A DNA stretch of 64,000 nt from Corynebacterium sp. (GTDB lineage Bacteria; Actinomycetota; Actinomycetes; Mycobacteriales; Mycobacteriaceae). How positions within the stretch are numbered: position 1 is the stretch's first letter; each line of letters begins with the position of its first letter. Position numbers and translations under genes: made by a program. Under the pieces are notes generated by a model. The model was not told where the DNA came from. It saw nothing but the letters and a program-made list of their open reading frames with translations, and made no database searches. Below, one piece after another: positions 26,867 through 37,165 of the stretch. Where the stretch lies: assembly GCF_030532195.1 (NCBI RefSeq), contig NZ_JAUNLP010000002.1, positions 186,001 to 250,000 of the forward strand, read 5' to 3'.

Positions 26867-26974
26867 ATAGAATATTTCGTCCGGTAAACGAACGTTATAT
26901 GAACGATTGATGAACAATCCTGCTGCTGCCGGCTCGCAAGTGCCGTCGTAACGCCCCGCCACCAGCAAAAACAA

Positions 26975-27003
26975 AACCCCGGCCAGGAAAACTGACCGGG
27001 GTT
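26975..27003 (-). terminator. Terminator of ilvE
   Basis: On the minus strand AACCCCGG-T-CAG pairs with CTG-G-CCGGGGTT around TTTT and is followed by TTTTGTTTTTG. Confidence 0.82.
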
Positions 27004-27079
27004 AAAACCATATTTAATTCTTCAGCGCAACCACGCTCACGCCGATTGCGTCATCGTCAACCTTCTAGGCGCCGACTTC

Positions 27080-28195
27080 TTAGGCCTCAACCAGCTTGTA
27101 GATCCAGCCGTGAGTGTCCTCGACCTCGCCGTGCTGGATGCCGGTCAGGCGCTCGCGCAGCTTCATGGTCCACTCGCCGGTCTCGCCACCGTTGATTTCG
27201 AACTCGCCCTCAGCGGACTTCACAAAACCAACCGGAGTAATCACAGCAGCGGTACCGCAGGCAAAGGCCTCGCTCATAGCGCCGGACTCAGCATCGTTCT
27301 TCCAGTCCGCGGTAGAAATACGACGCTCTTCGACATTCATGCCCATATCCTCAGCAGCCTGCAGCAGCGACTTGCGGGTAATGCCCGGCAGCAGCGAACC
27401 GGACAGCGCCGGGGTAACCAGGCGAACGCCGGCGTCTGCGGTCTCATCCGGGTAAATGAACGCCAGGTTCATGCCGCCCATTTCCTCGATGTAGGTGCGC
27501 TCGACAGCATCCAGCCACACGACCTGGTCGCAGCCCTTTTCCTCCGCCTGCTGCTGAGCGGCCAGGGAGGCAGCGTAGTTACCGGCGAACTTCGCAGCAC
27601 CGGTACCACCTGGTGCGGCGCGCACGTACTCGTGGGAAATCCACACGGTCACCGGGTTGATGCCACCGGAGAAGTAAGCGCCTGCCGGCGAAGCCATCAG
27701 CAGGAAGGTGTAGGAATTCGACGGGTGAACGCCCAGGGTGCTCTCGGTGGAGAACATCAGCGGGCGCAGGTACAGCGACTCCTCGCCACCGGCTGGCGGA
27801 ACCCAATCGGCATCTGCCTCGACCAGCAGGCGGATAGCCTCCAAGAAGGTGTCTTCCGGCAGCTTCGGCATGGCAATGCGCTCTGCGGAGTCCTGAAAAC
27901 GGCGAGCGTTCTGCTCCGGGCGGAAGGTAACAATCGAGCCGTCCGGCATGCGGTAGGCCTTCAGGCCCTCGAAGATTGCCTGGCCGTAGTGAAGCACGGA
28001 GGTCGACGGCTGGAGCTCAATCGAACCGTAAGGCTGCAGCTTGGCGTTGTGCCAGCCCTTGTCTACCGACCAATCAATTCGGACCATGTGGTCAGTGAAG
28101 TACTTACCAAATCCCGGGTTAGCAAGAATTTCTTCACGCTCAGCATCAGAGAGTGGATTCGGGTTACGTTCGATTGCAAATTCCAAAGCAGACAT
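27080..28195 (-). CDS. ilvE: Branched-chain amino acid aminotransferase
   Basis: A fold-type IV PLP enzyme of 371 residues that interconverts Val, Leu and Ile with their 2-oxo acids. I use the second ATG (28195, [14 protein letters not shown]), with AGGA eight bases upstream; a first ATG three codons earlier overlaps that signal. [12 protein letters not shown], the PLP Lys in [27 protein letters not shown] and [14 protein letters not shown] are all intact. It is divergent from pepA and matches the Rv2210c position. Confidence 0.94.
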   Translation of the reverse strand: MSALEFAIERNPNPLSDAEREEILANPGFGKYFTDHMVRIDWSVDKGWHNAKLQPYGSIELQPSTSVLHYGQAIFEGLKAYRMPDGSIVTFRPEQNARRFQDSAERIAMPKLPEDTFLEAIRLLVEADADWVPPAGGEESLYLRPLMFSTESTLGVHPSNSYTFLLMASPAGAYFSGGINPVTVWISHEYVRAAPGGTGAAKFAGNYAASLAAQQQAEEKGCDQVVWLDAVERTYIEEMGGMNLAFIYPDETADAGVRLVTPALSGSLLPGITRKSLLQAAEDMGMNVEERRISTADWKNDAESGAMSEAFACGTAAVITPVGFVKSAEGEFEINGGETGEWTMKLRERLTGIQHGEVEDTHGWIYKLVEA

Positions 28196-28422
28196 GTATT
28201 TCATCCTAAACCGTCTAGGAGCGCGCTGTAATGCAGTACGCCCCCATAAGGCCGTGGTTAGCGGGCCTTAAAAAGAAGCGTCACAGGCGCATGTCGCATG
28301 GTGACGGCATAAGTCGCGGCGCTGTATGAAGTCGATGCGCTATCCAGGGGTGTCGGACACGAACCAACAAATGGGGATACGGTGGTGTACCACATACTAC
28401 GACTACAAGGAGATGCAATTTC

Positions 28423-29961
28423 ATGTCAGTCCCCGCTAACTCCGATTCGGCGCAGCTGGCTCAGTCGCCCAACGCCGCAATTTTGACCGACCACCTCCCG
28501 GCGATCGGCACGCGCGTCCTCATCGAGGGCGCAGAGTCGCTGCCCGCCGACGCGGACTCGGTGCTGGTCGCGCTTATCGACGGCGAAGATGGCCTCGAGC
28601 TTGTCGCTCCTGAGGCGATCGGTTCGGTTGCTGAGGAATTGCTCACCGCTTTTGAAGCAGTCTCGGCCAGCGCTAAGGCTGAGTCCGTCACCACCATCCC
28701 AGCCCCGGCTGGAATCAACGCCGCAAGCGTTACCGGCGTTGGCGTTGGTTCCGAGGATCTGGACGCGGAGGACATTCGTCGCGCTTCCGGTGCCGCTGCC
28801 CGCCGCCTGTCCAAGGCAGAGGTCGTCTTTAACACGCTCGGCGCCATCGATCCGCAGGCGGCAGCTGAGGGCTTCGCACTGGGCGCTTACTCCTACTCCG
28901 GCCAGAAGAGTGCTGAGGACTCCGATAAGGCCGCCCAAAAGGTGGTCGTGTTGGGCGCTGACGAAGACGTCGTAAAGCGCGCTGCGGCGATTGTCGATGC
29001 CGTCAATACCGCACGCGACCTCGTCAATACGGCGTCGTCGCACCTCTACCCCGAGACATTCGCCGACGTCGCTGCCGCATTGGGCCGCGACGCTGGACTT
29101 GAAGTCGAGGTGCTTGACGACGAAGCCCTGCGCGCCGGCGGTTTCGGTGGACTCAATGCCGTTGGTGGTGGATCTTCGCGCGGGCCGCGCCTGGTGCGCC
29201 TGGCCTGGAAGGGCGATGAGAAGGCCGAGAAGTCGCTGGGCCTGGTCGGCAAGGGCATCACTTTTGATACCGGCGGCATTTCGCTGAAGCCGGGCGCAAA
29301 CATGGAAAACATGATTTCGGACATGGGCGGCGCTGCAGCAGTTGTGGCAACCACCGTTCTGGCCGCTCGCCTGGGCGTTTCCACACCGGTGACGGCAACC
29401 GTGCCGATGGCCGAGAACATGCCGGGTGGCAAGGCATACCGTCCGGGTGATGTCATTGAGCAGTACGGCGGTAAGACCATTGAGATTCTCAACACCGATG
29501 CCGAGGGTCGCCTGGTACTGGCTGATGCAATTGTTCGCGCTTGCGAAGACAAGCCAACTCATTTGATTGACACCGCCACCCTGACCGGCGCACAACTGGT
29601 TGCACTTGGTGAGCGCACTCCTGGTGTACTGGGCACAGATGAGTTCCGCGACCGTGTTGCTGAGCTGTCCCAGGGCATTGGCGAAAATGGTTGGGCAATG
29701 CCGATTCCAGAGGAATTGGCCAAGGCTCTGCAGTCGCCAGTTGCCGACCTTCGCAATGTCACTGGCTCCCGTTTCGGTGGCATGAGCGTTGCTGCGGCAT
29801 ACCTGCGCGAGTTTGTCGCCGATGATGTTGAGTGGGTGCACATTGACGTTGCCGGCCCGGCCTTCAATACGACTGGGGAGTATGGTTATACCCCGAAGCG
29901 GGGCACCGGCGTTCCTGTTCGAACCATGTTCTCCGTGATTGAGGATTTGGCAACGAATTAG
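28423..29961 (+). CDS. pepA: Leucyl aminopeptidase (M17 family)
   Basis: A 512-residue cytosolic metallo-aminopeptidase with AAGGAG about 9 bases before the ATG. The N-terminal domain is variable; the catalytic domain has [15 protein letters not shown] (metal and Lys ligands), MSDMGGAA and the family signature [12 protein letters not shown], all intact. It hydrolyses N-terminal residues from peptides with two divalent metals. Single gene, followed by an 11-base-pair hairpin without a T-run. Confidence 0.94.
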   Translation: MSVPANSDSAQLAQSPNAAILTDHLPAIGTRVLIEGAESLPADADSVLVALIDGEDGLELVAPEAIGSVAEELLTAFEAVSASAKAESVTTIPAPAGINAASVTGVGVGSEDLDAEDIRRASGAAARRLSKAEVVFNTLGAIDPQAAAEGFALGAYSYSGQKSAEDSDKAAQKVVVLGADEDVVKRAAAIVDAVNTARDLVNTASSHLYPETFADVAAALGRDAGLEVEVLDDEALRAGGFGGLNAVGGGSSRGPRLVRLAWKGDEKAEKSLGLVGKGITFDTGGISLKPGANMENMISDMGGAAAVVATTVLAARLGVSTPVTATVPMAENMPGGKAYRPGDVIEQYGGKTIEILNTDAEGRLVLADAIVRACEDKPTHLIDTATLTGAQLVALGERTPGVLGTDEFRDRVAELSQGIGENGWAMPIPEELAKALQSPVADLRNVTGSRFGGMSVAAAYLREFVADDVEWVHIDVAGPAFNTTGEYGYTPKRGTGVPVRTMFSVIEDLATN

Positions 29962-29988
29962 CCGGTCACACTACCGGGGGATTCGCTT

Positions 29989-30021
29989 TGTCGGCGAGGT
30001 GCATAGCGCGCCTCGCCGACA
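29989..30021. terminator. Hairpin after pepA (weak terminator candidate)
   Basis: TGTCGGCGAGG pairs perfectly with CCTCGCCGACA over an 11-base loop. There is no T-run, so it may be a Rho-dependent end or a 3'-stabilising hairpin. Confidence 0.4.
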
Positions 30022-30120
30022 GCGGAAACTGCCCACGCGCAAGCTAAGTTTTCAACCTGTAAGCTTGTTTGTAATAACCGTCTTATAACGAGATTTCTTA
30101 CTTTCGAGGAGTGCACAAAC

Positions 30121-32127
30121 ATGGCGACCTCTATTGAGATGCCCGAGCTCGGTGAATCAGTAACCGAAGGCACCATTACTACCTGGCTGAAGAAGGTCGG
30201 CGACACCGTCGAGGTCGACGAACCTTTGCTCGAGGTTTCCACCGACAAGGTCGACACTGAAATTCCATCTCCGGTCGCCGGTGTTCTCACCGAGATTCTC
30301 TTTGAAGAAGACGACACCGTAGATGTCGGCGAGGTCATCGCCAAGGTCGGCGAACCTGGTGAGGCCAAGGATTCCGGTGACTCTGATGACTCCGCGGAGG
30401 AAGCTCCAAAGGAAGAGTCTGAAGAGCCGAAGAAGGAAGAGGCCCCAAAGAAGGCCGCTTCCGGTTCCGCTACCGATGTTGAGATGCCGGAACTCGGCGA
30501 GTCCGTCACCGAGGGCACCATTACTACCTGGCTGAAGAAGGTCGGCGACACCGTCGAGGTCGACGAGCCTCTGCTGGAGGTCTCCACCGACAAGGTCGAC
30601 ACCGAAATTCCTTCCCCAGTCGCAGGCACCCTGCTTGAGGTCCTCTACGACGAGGACGACACCGTTGACGTCGGCGAGGTCATCGCCCGCGTTGGTGACG
30701 CTGACGCTGCACCGGCTGCTGAGGATGCCACTGAGAAGGACGAGGCTCCGACTGAGAAGGCTGAAGAGCCGGCAGCTGAGGCTGACGACGCTGATGAGAC
30801 TGCTGACTCTAGCGATGCCACCGATGTTGAGATGCCGGAACTCGGCGAGTCCGTCACCGAGGGCACCATTACTACCTGGCTGAAGAAGGTCGGCGACACC
30901 GTCGAGGTCGACGAGCCTCTGCTGGAGGTCTCCACCGACAAGGTCGACACCGAAATTCCTTCCCCAGTCGCAGGCACCCTGCTTGAGGTCCTCTACGACG
31001 AGGACGACACCGTTGACGTCGGCGAGGTCATCGCCCGCGTTGGCAGCGGCAAGCCAAAGGCTGCGAAGAAGAAGGAAGAGCCGAAGGCCGAGGCTAAGCC
31101 GGAACCGAAGAAGGAAGCTCCGAAGAAGGAGGAGCCGAAGGCTGAGGCTAAGCCAGAGCCGAAGAAGGAAGCTCCGAAGGCACAGCCTAAGAAGTCCGCA
31201 AACCAGGATGTTCCGTACGTCACCCCGCTGGTTCGCAAGCTGGCTGAAAAGTACGGCGTTGACCTGACCAAGGTCGAGGGCTCGGGAATCGGTGGCCGCA
31301 TCCGCAAGCAGGACGTTCTGCGTGCTGCTGAAGGTGGCCAGGACGCTGGTTCTGAGAAGTCTGGCTCCAACTGGTCCACCAAGGGCGTTCGCCCAGAGCT
31401 CGCTGAGCTGCGTGGCACCACCAAGCGTGTCAACCGCATCCGTGAGATTACCGCCGCCAAGACCCTTGAGTCGCTGCAGACCTCTGCACAGCTGACCCAG
31501 GTCCACGAGGCAGACATGACTGAGATCTGGGACCTGCGCGCTGCTAAGAAGGCAGAGTTCGAGCGCAAGCACGGCGCTAAGCTGACTTTCCTGCCGTTCT
31601 TCGCCAAGGCAATTGTTGAGGCTCTGGTTAACCACCCGAACGTCAACGCTTCCTGGAACGAAGAGACCAAGGAGATCACCTACCACGACGAGGTCAATCT
31701 GGGCATCGCCGTCGACACCGAGCGTGGCCTCCTCTCCCCGGTCATCCACAACGCACAGGACATGTCTCTGCCGGAGCTGGCTAATGCAATCGCGGACATC
31801 GCAGACCGCGCTCGCAACAACAAGCTGACTCCGAACGATCTGTCCGGTGGCACCTTCACCATCACCAACATTGGTTCTGAAGGCGCCCTGACCGACACTC
31901 CGATTCTGGTTCCGCCGCAGGCTGCAATGGTCGGCACCGGCGCAATCAAGAAGCGTGCTGTTGTCATCACCGATGACGGCTCGGATGCAATTGCAGTCCG
32001 CGCAATGGTCTACCTGCCGATGACTTACGATCACCGCCTGATTGACGGCGCCGATGCGGGTCGCTTCATGACGACCGTTGTTGACCGTCTCCAGGTCGCT
32101 GACTTCGAGTCTGATCTGCAGCTCTAA
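30121..32127 (+). CDS. sucB: Dihydrolipoamide acyltransferase E2 with three lipoyl domains
   Basis: A 668-residue E2 core of a 2-oxoacid dehydrogenase complex. Three lipoyl domains (about 1-76, 120-193, 236-309) each carry the lipoylated Lys in STDKVDTE (K43 in the first). Ala/Pro/Glu/Lys-rich linkers separate them; a peripheral subunit-binding domain ([17 protein letters not shown]) precedes the acyltransferase domain with the active-site block [13 protein letters not shown]. In Corynebacterium this protein (AceF, often called SucB) is the E2 of pyruvate dehydrogenase and also serves the 2-oxoglutarate complex. Genes for lipoate attachment and synthesis (lipB, lipA) follow 2 kb downstream. 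Confidence 0.92.
   Translation: MATSIEMPELGESVTEGTITTWLKKVGDTVEVDEPLLEVSTDKVDTEIPSPVAGVLTEILFEEDDTVDVGEVIAKVGEPGEAKDSGDSDDSAEEAPKEESEEPKKEEAPKKAASGSATDVEMPELGESVTEGTITTWLKKVGDTVEVDEPLLEVSTDKVDTEIPSPVAGTLLEVLYDEDDTVDVGEVIARVGDADAAPAAEDATEKDEAPTEKAEEPAAEADDADETADSSDATDVEMPELGESVTEGTITTWLKKVGDTVEVDEPLLEVSTDKVDTEIPSPVAGTLLEVLYDEDDTVDVGEVIARVGSGKPKAAKKKEEPKAEAKPEPKKEAPKKEEPKAEAKPEPKKEAPKAQPKKSANQDVPYVTPLVRKLAEKYGVDLTKVEGSGIGGRIRKQDVLRAAEGGQDAGSEKSGSNWSTKGVRPELAELRGTTKRVNRIREITAAKTLESLQTSAQLTQVHEADMTEIWDLRAAKKAEFERKHGAKLTFLPFFAKAIVEALVNHPNVNASWNEETKEITYHDEVNLGIAVDTERGLLSPVIHNAQDMSLPELANAIADIADRARNNKLTPNDLSGGTFTITNIGSEGALTDTPILVPPQAAMVGTGAIKKRAVVITDDGSDAIAVRAMVYLPMTYDHRLIDGADAGRFMTTVVDRLQVADFESDLQL
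30472..30695 (+). repeat. Lipoyl-domain repeat, copy 2 (identical to copy 3)
   Basis: These 224 bases are identical, base for base, to 30820-31043. They encode nearly the whole second lipoyl domain of the E2. The first domain (30121 on) differs at many silent positions. Confidence 0.93.
30820..31043 (+). repeat. Lipoyl-domain repeat, copy 3 (identical to copy 2)
   Basis: Direct repeat of 30472-30695 at a spacing of 348 bases, inside the same reading frame. Loss of one copy by recombination would keep the frame. Confidence 0.93.
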
Positions 32128-32223
32128 GGTCGCCCCGCCCCGCCTATCGGTAAATCCCCCATACCGGGGATATTGATTGGGAAGGACAGCGGTACGGCAG
32201 CTACTTCGGCTAGCTCCTGCTCA

Positions 32224-32270
32224 ATAAACCGCCCTTATCGCACAGAGCGATTTGGGCGGTTTATGCTTTT
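32224..32270 (+). terminator. Terminator of the E2 gene
   Basis: ATAAACCGCCC pairs with GGGCGGTTTAT; an inner TCGC/GCGA pairing extends the stem, and GCTTTT follows. The remaining bases up to the phosphate-transporter start (32461) are AT-rich and hold no ORF. Confidence 0.83.
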
Positions 32271-32460
32271 CTATGGGCGTTTTACGGTTCAGCAACAGAA
32301 TTCTCAGATTCACAAACTGCCAATCTGTAAATTCATTTCCTGTTAACCTTTTGGCTACTTTCTTTGAGGTTTCACGTTACCAATCTAAGAAACCATGAGA
32401 AAGCAGGCTCATTTTGTGCGCCTAATTTTGCCCTCAGTACGTAAATTAGAAAGGTGGAGC

Positions 32461-34086
32461 ATGTCCTCGGCTCCAGCAGATTCGAGTACGTCGACAGGGG
32501 CCACAAATACTGAGCAATCACAAGCTCAGGACAAGTGGTGGCATCTGTTCTTCGGCGGCCTACTCGCAATCAACATCGTCATCTTTGTCTTCTGGGCGTA
32601 CGACTTCGTCGGCCCACAGGCAAACACAGCAATTTTGCTAATCACCATCGCATTCGCCATCTTTATGGCGTTCAATATCGGTGGTAATGACGTCGCTAAC
32701 TCCTTCGGTACCTCGGTCGGTGCTGGCACTTTGAGCATGAAGCAGGCGCTTGTTGTGGCTGCAGTGTTCGAGGTCTCTGGTGCCGTTCTGGCCGGTGGCG
32801 AAGTTACCGACACTGTCCGTTCCGGCATTGTGGACCTCGACGCTATTGAGGGCCTCAATCCCATGGAATTCGCCTTCATCATGATGTCCGCACTGCTTGG
32901 TGCGGCTATCTGGCTGTTGGTGGCAACCCGCAAGGGTTGGCCGGTGTCCACTACCCACTCCATCGTCGGCGGTATCGTCGGCGCTGCCCTGTGCGTTGGT
33001 TTTGTCACCGGCAAGGGCGGCTGGAGCATGGTCCAGTGGGGCCAGATCGGTCAGATTGCCATCTCTTGGGTCCTCTCCCCTGTTCTGGGTGGCGTTGTGG
33101 CATTCCTGCTTTTCGGCGGTATTAAGAAGTCCATTCTGGTCTACAACGAGCGCGCTGAGAAGCAGCTTCAGCAGATTCGCAAGGAAAAGGCTCAGCTCAA
33201 ACAGGAGCACCGCGAATCCTTCGACAAGCTGTCGGATCATGAGCAGATTGCATACACAAACGCAATGCTGCGCGACGCAACCACGATGCGTGAGAATGAC
33301 TGGACTCCGGATGACCTCGAGTCTCCATACTTCCGCAACCTCGTTCACATCGAGTCCAAGGTCGACGACGTAAACTCCCACCGCGCGCTAGAGGCCTGGG
33401 TCCCAGGTCTGGCTGCACTGGGCTCAGTTGTCATTTCGGCAATGATGCTTTTCAAGGGGCTGAAGAACCTCCACCTGGGTCTCTCCAGCCTCGCCAACTA
33501 CCTGATTATGGGCATGATTGCGACTGCCGTTTGGTTGGCCGTCTACATCTTCGCCCGCACCTTGAAGCGCCAGGATCTGGATCGCTCGACCTTCCTGTTG
33601 TTCAGCTGGATGCAGGTCTTCACCGCTGCGGCATTCGCCTTCTCGCACGGTTCGAATGACATCGCAAACGCGCTCGGCCCGTTCGTCGCTATTCTCGATG
33701 TTCTGCGTACTAATGAGATTTCTTCCGAGTCCGCAGTTCCGCTCGCGGTCATGGTCACCATGGGTGTTGCCCTGGTCGCTGGTCTGTGGTTCATCGGTCG
33801 CTTCGTTATTAAGACCGTCGGTTCGGGCCTGACTGAGATCCACCCGGCATCCGGCTTCGCTGCAGAGCTTTCCGCCGCCGCCGTCGTGATGATTGCATCG
33901 ATCATGGGTCTGCCGGTCTCCTCGACCCACATCCTGATTGGTGCCGTCCTCGGCGTCGGTATCGTTAACCGCGCTGCTAACTGGAACCTGATGAAGCCGA
34001 TTGCTCTGGCTTGGGTCATTACCCTTCCGGCCGCTGCAGCAATCTCCGCTGTCACCGTGGCCATCCTGCGTGCGGTGTTCGGTTAA
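32461..34086 (+). CDS. pit: Inorganic phosphate transporter, PiT family
   Basis: A 541-residue membrane transporter that symports phosphate (as metal-phosphate) with protons. I use the ATG at 32461 behind AAAGGTGGAG; an upstream ATG at 32395 adds 22 residues without family similarity. The two inverted PiT signatures are [19 protein letters not shown] near the N-terminus and [14 protein letters not shown] in the second half. A hydrophilic central loop (about 215-310) separates the halves. It is monocistronic with its own terminator. Low-affinity, PhoR-independent uptake is typical of the family; I found no clear Pho box. Confidence 0.9.
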   Translation: MSSAPADSSTSTGATNTEQSQAQDKWWHLFFGGLLAINIVIFVFWAYDFVGPQANTAILLITIAFAIFMAFNIGGNDVANSFGTSVGAGTLSMKQALVVAAVFEVSGAVLAGGEVTDTVRSGIVDLDAIEGLNPMEFAFIMMSALLGAAIWLLVATRKGWPVSTTHSIVGGIVGAALCVGFVTGKGGWSMVQWGQIGQIAISWVLSPVLGGVVAFLLFGGIKKSILVYNERAEKQLQQIRKEKAQLKQEHRESFDKLSDHEQIAYTNAMLRDATTMRENDWTPDDLESPYFRNLVHIESKVDDVNSHRALEAWVPGLAALGSVVISAMMLFKGLKNLHLGLSSLANYLIMGMIATAVWLAVYIFARTLKRQDLDRSTFLLFSWMQVFTAAAFAFSHGSNDIANALGPFVAILDVLRTNEISSESAVPLAVMVTMGVALVAGLWFIGRFVIKTVGSGLTEIHPASGFAAELSAAAVVMIASIMGLPVSSTHILIGAVLGVGIVNRAANWNLMKPIALAWVITLPAAAAISAVTVAILRAVFG

Positions 34087-34148
34087 AACCGGAGGAGCCA
34101 TTCACTAGAGCATCCGCTCTCCCGGCTCCCCTACTCCACCTCTTTCTC

Positions 34149-34190
34149 CGCCCCGGCGGTCACACGAAAAGTGACTGCCGGGGCGTTTTT
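34149..34190 (+). terminator. Terminator of the phosphate transporter gene
   Basis: CGCCCCGGCGGTCAC pairs with GTGACTGCCGGGGCG around ACGAAAA and is followed by TTTTTAT. Confidence 0.88.
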
Positions 34191-34274
34191 ATATCGGCTG
34201 ATTACCTGCTCCGCTTCACCGAACTATTCCAAAATCTGAGACCGCATCGAATTCGGCGTATCCTATGAACCACC

Positions 34275-35093
34275 ATGACTGCCCCAAGAAAACCTTTCAC
34301 TCGCGCAGATAAATCCATCAGGGATTCCGCAGGTGAGATTGAAGTTCAGCATCTCGGATTAGTCGACTACATGGACACCTGGCATCTCCAGGCTGACCTG
34401 GCCGCTAAGCGTGCAAAGGACGAAATTCCAGATCAGATTCTCGTCCTTGAGCATCCCAGCCTCTATACGGCGGGCAAGCGCACGCAACCGGAGGATCGCC
34501 CGATCAACGGACTCCCGGTGGTCGACGTGGACCGTGGTGGCCGAATCACCTGGCACGGCCCAGGACAGCTAGTGATGTATCCCATCATTAAGCTCGCCAC
34601 ACCTGTCGATGTCGTGGATTACGTTCGCCGACTGGAAGAAGCCCTCATCCAGGCTGTTCGGCGCGCAGGTGTCACAGCAGCCGGCAGGATTGATGGCCGC
34701 TCTGGTGTGTGGGTGCCAGAGTCCAATGGAAAGCAAGACCGCAAGGTCGCCGCACTTGGCATTCGCGTCACTCACGGTGTGACCATGCATGGCCTCAGCC
34801 TGAACTGCGATAACACGATGGAGTTCTACGACTACATCGTCCCGTGTGGCATCTCGGATGCGGGCGTGACCACCTTGTCCAGCGAGCTTGAGCGAGATGT
34901 TACCGTCGCTGACATGACAGAACCACTGCTGGCGGATCTGCGTGATGCATTGGAGGGGCGTCTGACTGTCGCGGACCATTCATTTGGTTCGGCACCGGAC
35001 CCGACTAAGGGGCTGCCACACCGTAGCCACCATGACCAGGTGAAGCACAACTCTGCCACCGGCATATTCGAGTACTCATCAACTAACAAGTAG
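34275..35093 (+). CDS. lipB: Lipoyl(octanoyl) transferase
   Basis: A 272-residue enzyme that moves octanoyl groups from acyl carrier protein to lipoyl-domain lysines. The signature [17 protein letters not shown], the Lys in KVAALGIR and the acyl-Cys in VPCGISD are present. The C-terminal 35 residues extend beyond the usual end and look unstructured. A TATCCT about 10 bases before the ATG and no Shine-Dalgarno suggest a very short leader. It is followed 9 bases later by lipA. Confidence 0.93.
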   Translation: MTAPRKPFTRADKSIRDSAGEIEVQHLGLVDYMDTWHLQADLAAKRAKDEIPDQILVLEHPSLYTAGKRTQPEDRPINGLPVVDVDRGGRITWHGPGQLVMYPIIKLATPVDVVDYVRRLEEALIQAVRRAGVTAAGRIDGRSGVWVPESNGKQDRKVAALGIRVTHGVTMHGLSLNCDNTMEFYDYIVPCGISDAGVTTLSSELERDVTVADMTEPLLADLRDALEGRLTVADHSFGSAPDPTKGLPHRSHHDQVKHNSATGIFEYSSTNK

Positions 35094-35102
35094 GGTGAAC
35101 CT

Positions 35103-36161
35103 GTGACTGTTAAGCCAGAAGGACGTAAGTTGCTGCGGGTCGAAGCACGAAATGCTGAGACCCCTATCGAAAACAAGCCTCGGTGGATTCGTAACCAGGT
35201 CCGCCCGGGCCCTAGCTACAAGGACATGAAGAACCGTGTCTCTGGGGCATCGCTGCATACGGTCTGCCAGGAGGCCGGTTGCCCGAATATCCATGAGTGT
35301 TGGGAAGACCGCGAGGCCACCTTCCTCATCGGCGGTGACAAGTGCACTCGCCGCTGCGATTTCTGCCAGATCAACTCAGCAAAGCCGGATCCGCTGGACA
35401 AGGACGAGCCTCGTCGTGTCGCAGAGTCCGTCCGCGAGATGGATCTTCGCTACGCCACCATCACCGGCGTTGCCCGCGATGATTTGCCCGATGGCGCTTC
35501 TTGGCTCTACGCAGAGACCTGCCGCCAGATTCATGAGCTCAACCCGAACACCGGCGTTGAGCTGCTGGTCGATGACTTCCGCGGCGACGAAGAAGCTGCT
35601 CAGCAGGTCTTCGATGCCAAGCCAGAGGTTTTCGCACACAATTTGGAGACTGTGCCGCGCATCTTCAAGCGCATTCGCCCCGCATTCCGCTACGAGCGCT
35701 CGCTGGAAATGATTACCCGCGCTCGCGAGGCCGGCTTGGTCACCAAGTCCAACCTCATTCTGGGCATGGGCGAGACGTACGACGAAATCATCTCCGCCAT
35801 GGGGGACCTTCACGGCGCGGGCTGCGACATCATCACGATTACGCAGTACCTCCGCCCGACCCCGCTGCACCACCCCATCGACCGCTGGGTCAAACCGGAG
35901 GAGTTCGTCAAACTCTCCGAGGCCGCCGAAGAGATGGGCTTTGCCGGTGTCATGGCCGGTCCGCTGGTTCGCTCCTCCTACCGCGCAGGCCGTCTCTACG
36001 CCCGCGCGCTCGCACACCGTGGTCAGGAACTTCCAGCTCATCTCGCATCGCTTGCCGACGACAATGGCAGCGACCGCGCGCTACAGGAAGCATCCACTCT
36101 GCTGGATCGCTACGGTGCATCGGAGGACACTCCAGTGACGTCGTCTGCCCCTGTTTCTTAG
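35103..36161 (+). CDS. lipA: Lipoyl synthase
   Basis: A 352-residue radical-SAM enzyme that inserts two sulfurs into octanoyl groups on lipoyl domains. The auxiliary cluster ligands lie in [13 protein letters not shown], the radical-SAM cluster in [10 protein letters not shown], and the C-terminal serine ligand in RSSYRAG. The GTG at 35103 has AGGGTG about six bases upstream, partly inside the lipB end. lipB-lipA form an operon that modifies the E2 encoded upstream. Confidence 0.95.
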   Translation: MTVKPEGRKLLRVEARNAETPIENKPRWIRNQVRPGPSYKDMKNRVSGASLHTVCQEAGCPNIHECWEDREATFLIGGDKCTRRCDFCQINSAKPDPLDKDEPRRVAESVREMDLRYATITGVARDDLPDGASWLYAETCRQIHELNPNTGVELLVDDFRGDEEAAQQVFDAKPEVFAHNLETVPRIFKRIRPAFRYERSLEMITRAREAGLVTKSNLILGMGETYDEIISAMGDLHGAGCDIITITQYLRPTPLHHPIDRWVKPEEFVKLSEAAEEMGFAGVMAGPLVRSSYRAGRLYARALAHRGQELPAHLASLADDNGSDRALQEASTLLDRYGASEDTPVTSSAPVS

Positions 36162-36180
36162 AAAAAAGTGGCCTTTGGGT

Positions 36181-36193
36181 CCGTCGTAAAGCG
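36181..36193 (-). repeat. Inverted copy of the repeated word (CCGTCGTAAAGCG)
   Basis: Exact 13-base copy, reverse orientation, about 20 bases behind the lipA stop. Confidence 0.7.
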
Positions 36194-36258
36194 AAACGAG
36201 CGTTGCTCGGCGCTGTCTATTGCCTAAAAGCGCAACGCATGCCCTAAAGTTGGTGATT

Positions 36259-37038
36259 ATGGCGACCAATGATGCGAAAGAAATGAAGAAGGCGGAACGC
36301 GCCGCCAAGCGCGCAAAGCGTAAGCAGACTCGTAGCCAGATGTGGCAGGCGTTTAAGCTGCAGCGCTCGCGCGATAAGAAGCTCGTGCCGTACATGGCGC
36401 TGGGCTTTTTCGGCCCCATTATCCTGCTGCTGATTCTGGGCCTGCTGATTGGTGGCGCATGGGCATGGGTGCTGCCGATTATCGGTATCTCCATCGGTTT
36501 TATGGTCGCGATGTTCATTTTCTCGAAGCGACTGGAAAACTCCTTCTACGACGAAGCTGAAGGTCAGGCCGGTGCGGCGGCGTGGACACTGGACAATATG
36601 CGCCAGGGCGTCGGTTATGTCTGGCACGTTAAGACCGGTGTTGTTGCCAACCAGCACATGGACGCTGTCCACCGTGTGATTGGCAATGCCGGCATTGTGC
36701 TGGTCGGTGAGGGCGACCCGAACCGCGTCAAGCAGATGATTGGCCGTGAGAAGAAGTCGCTGGCTCGTATTGCGGGTGACGCTCCGATTTATGACATGAT
36801 CGCCGGCAGCGAGGAGGGCCAGATCCCACCGAAGAAGCTGCAGCGTGAGCTGATGCGCCTGCCACGCAACCTGAATAAGGAGCAGGCTAACTCTCTCAAT
36901 GAGCGCATTCAGTCGATGGACCGCATCCGCGATGCCCGAGCAAATATGCCGAAGGGGCCGATTCCACGCGGTGCCAACCCGCAGGCTGGTATGAACCGTC
37001 GCGCTCGTCGTGCAGCTAACCGCGGTAAGAAGCACTAA
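36259..37038 (+). CDS. DUF4191 membrane protein
   Basis: A 259-residue protein. The ATG at 36259 has a TAAAGT box (36245-36250) eight bases before it, so the transcript is probably leaderless. A basic N-terminus (KKAERAAKRAKRKQ) precedes two hydrophobic segments (YMALGFFGPIILLLILGLLI and AWVLPIIGISIGFMVAMFIF) and a cytoplasmic C-terminal domain of about 150 residues (RQGVGYVWHVKTGVVANQHM). The family follows lipA throughout Actinobacteria (Rv2219 position) and its function is unknown. Confidence 0.85.
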   Translation: MATNDAKEMKKAERAAKRAKRKQTRSQMWQAFKLQRSRDKKLVPYMALGFFGPIILLLILGLLIGGAWAWVLPIIGISIGFMVAMFIFSKRLENSFYDEAEGQAGAAAWTLDNMRQGVGYVWHVKTGVVANQHMDAVHRVIGNAGIVLVGEGDPNRVKQMIGREKKSLARIAGDAPIYDMIAGSEEGQIPPKKLQRELMRLPRNLNKEQANSLNERIQSMDRIRDARANMPKGPIPRGANPQAGMNRRARRAANRGKKH

Positions 37039-37059
37039 CGCTTTCGCACGTTTGATTGA

Positions 37060-37082
37060 GGGGCCTTCGGGCCCCTTTTTTG
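37060..37082 (+). terminator. Terminator of the DUF4191 gene
   Basis: GGGGCC-TTCG-GGCCCC followed by six T. Confidence 0.9.
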
Positions 37083-37165
37083 TATCTTCTTAACCGTTCT
37101 CACCACTGCATTTGGTTACGCTCTAAATCGGTGGATAGGTGAAGATTTAGCCCAGTTATGCCACG

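Noticed and set aside
30157..32034. 625-codon minus-strand frame opposite the E2 gene
   Set aside because: Its apparent internal repeats mirror the duplicated lipoyl domains of the true gene; no independent start signal or motif.
36220..36258. Longer DUF4191 start at the TTG 36220
   Set aside because: No ribosome site and no similarity; the ATG at 36259 has a well-placed -10 box.
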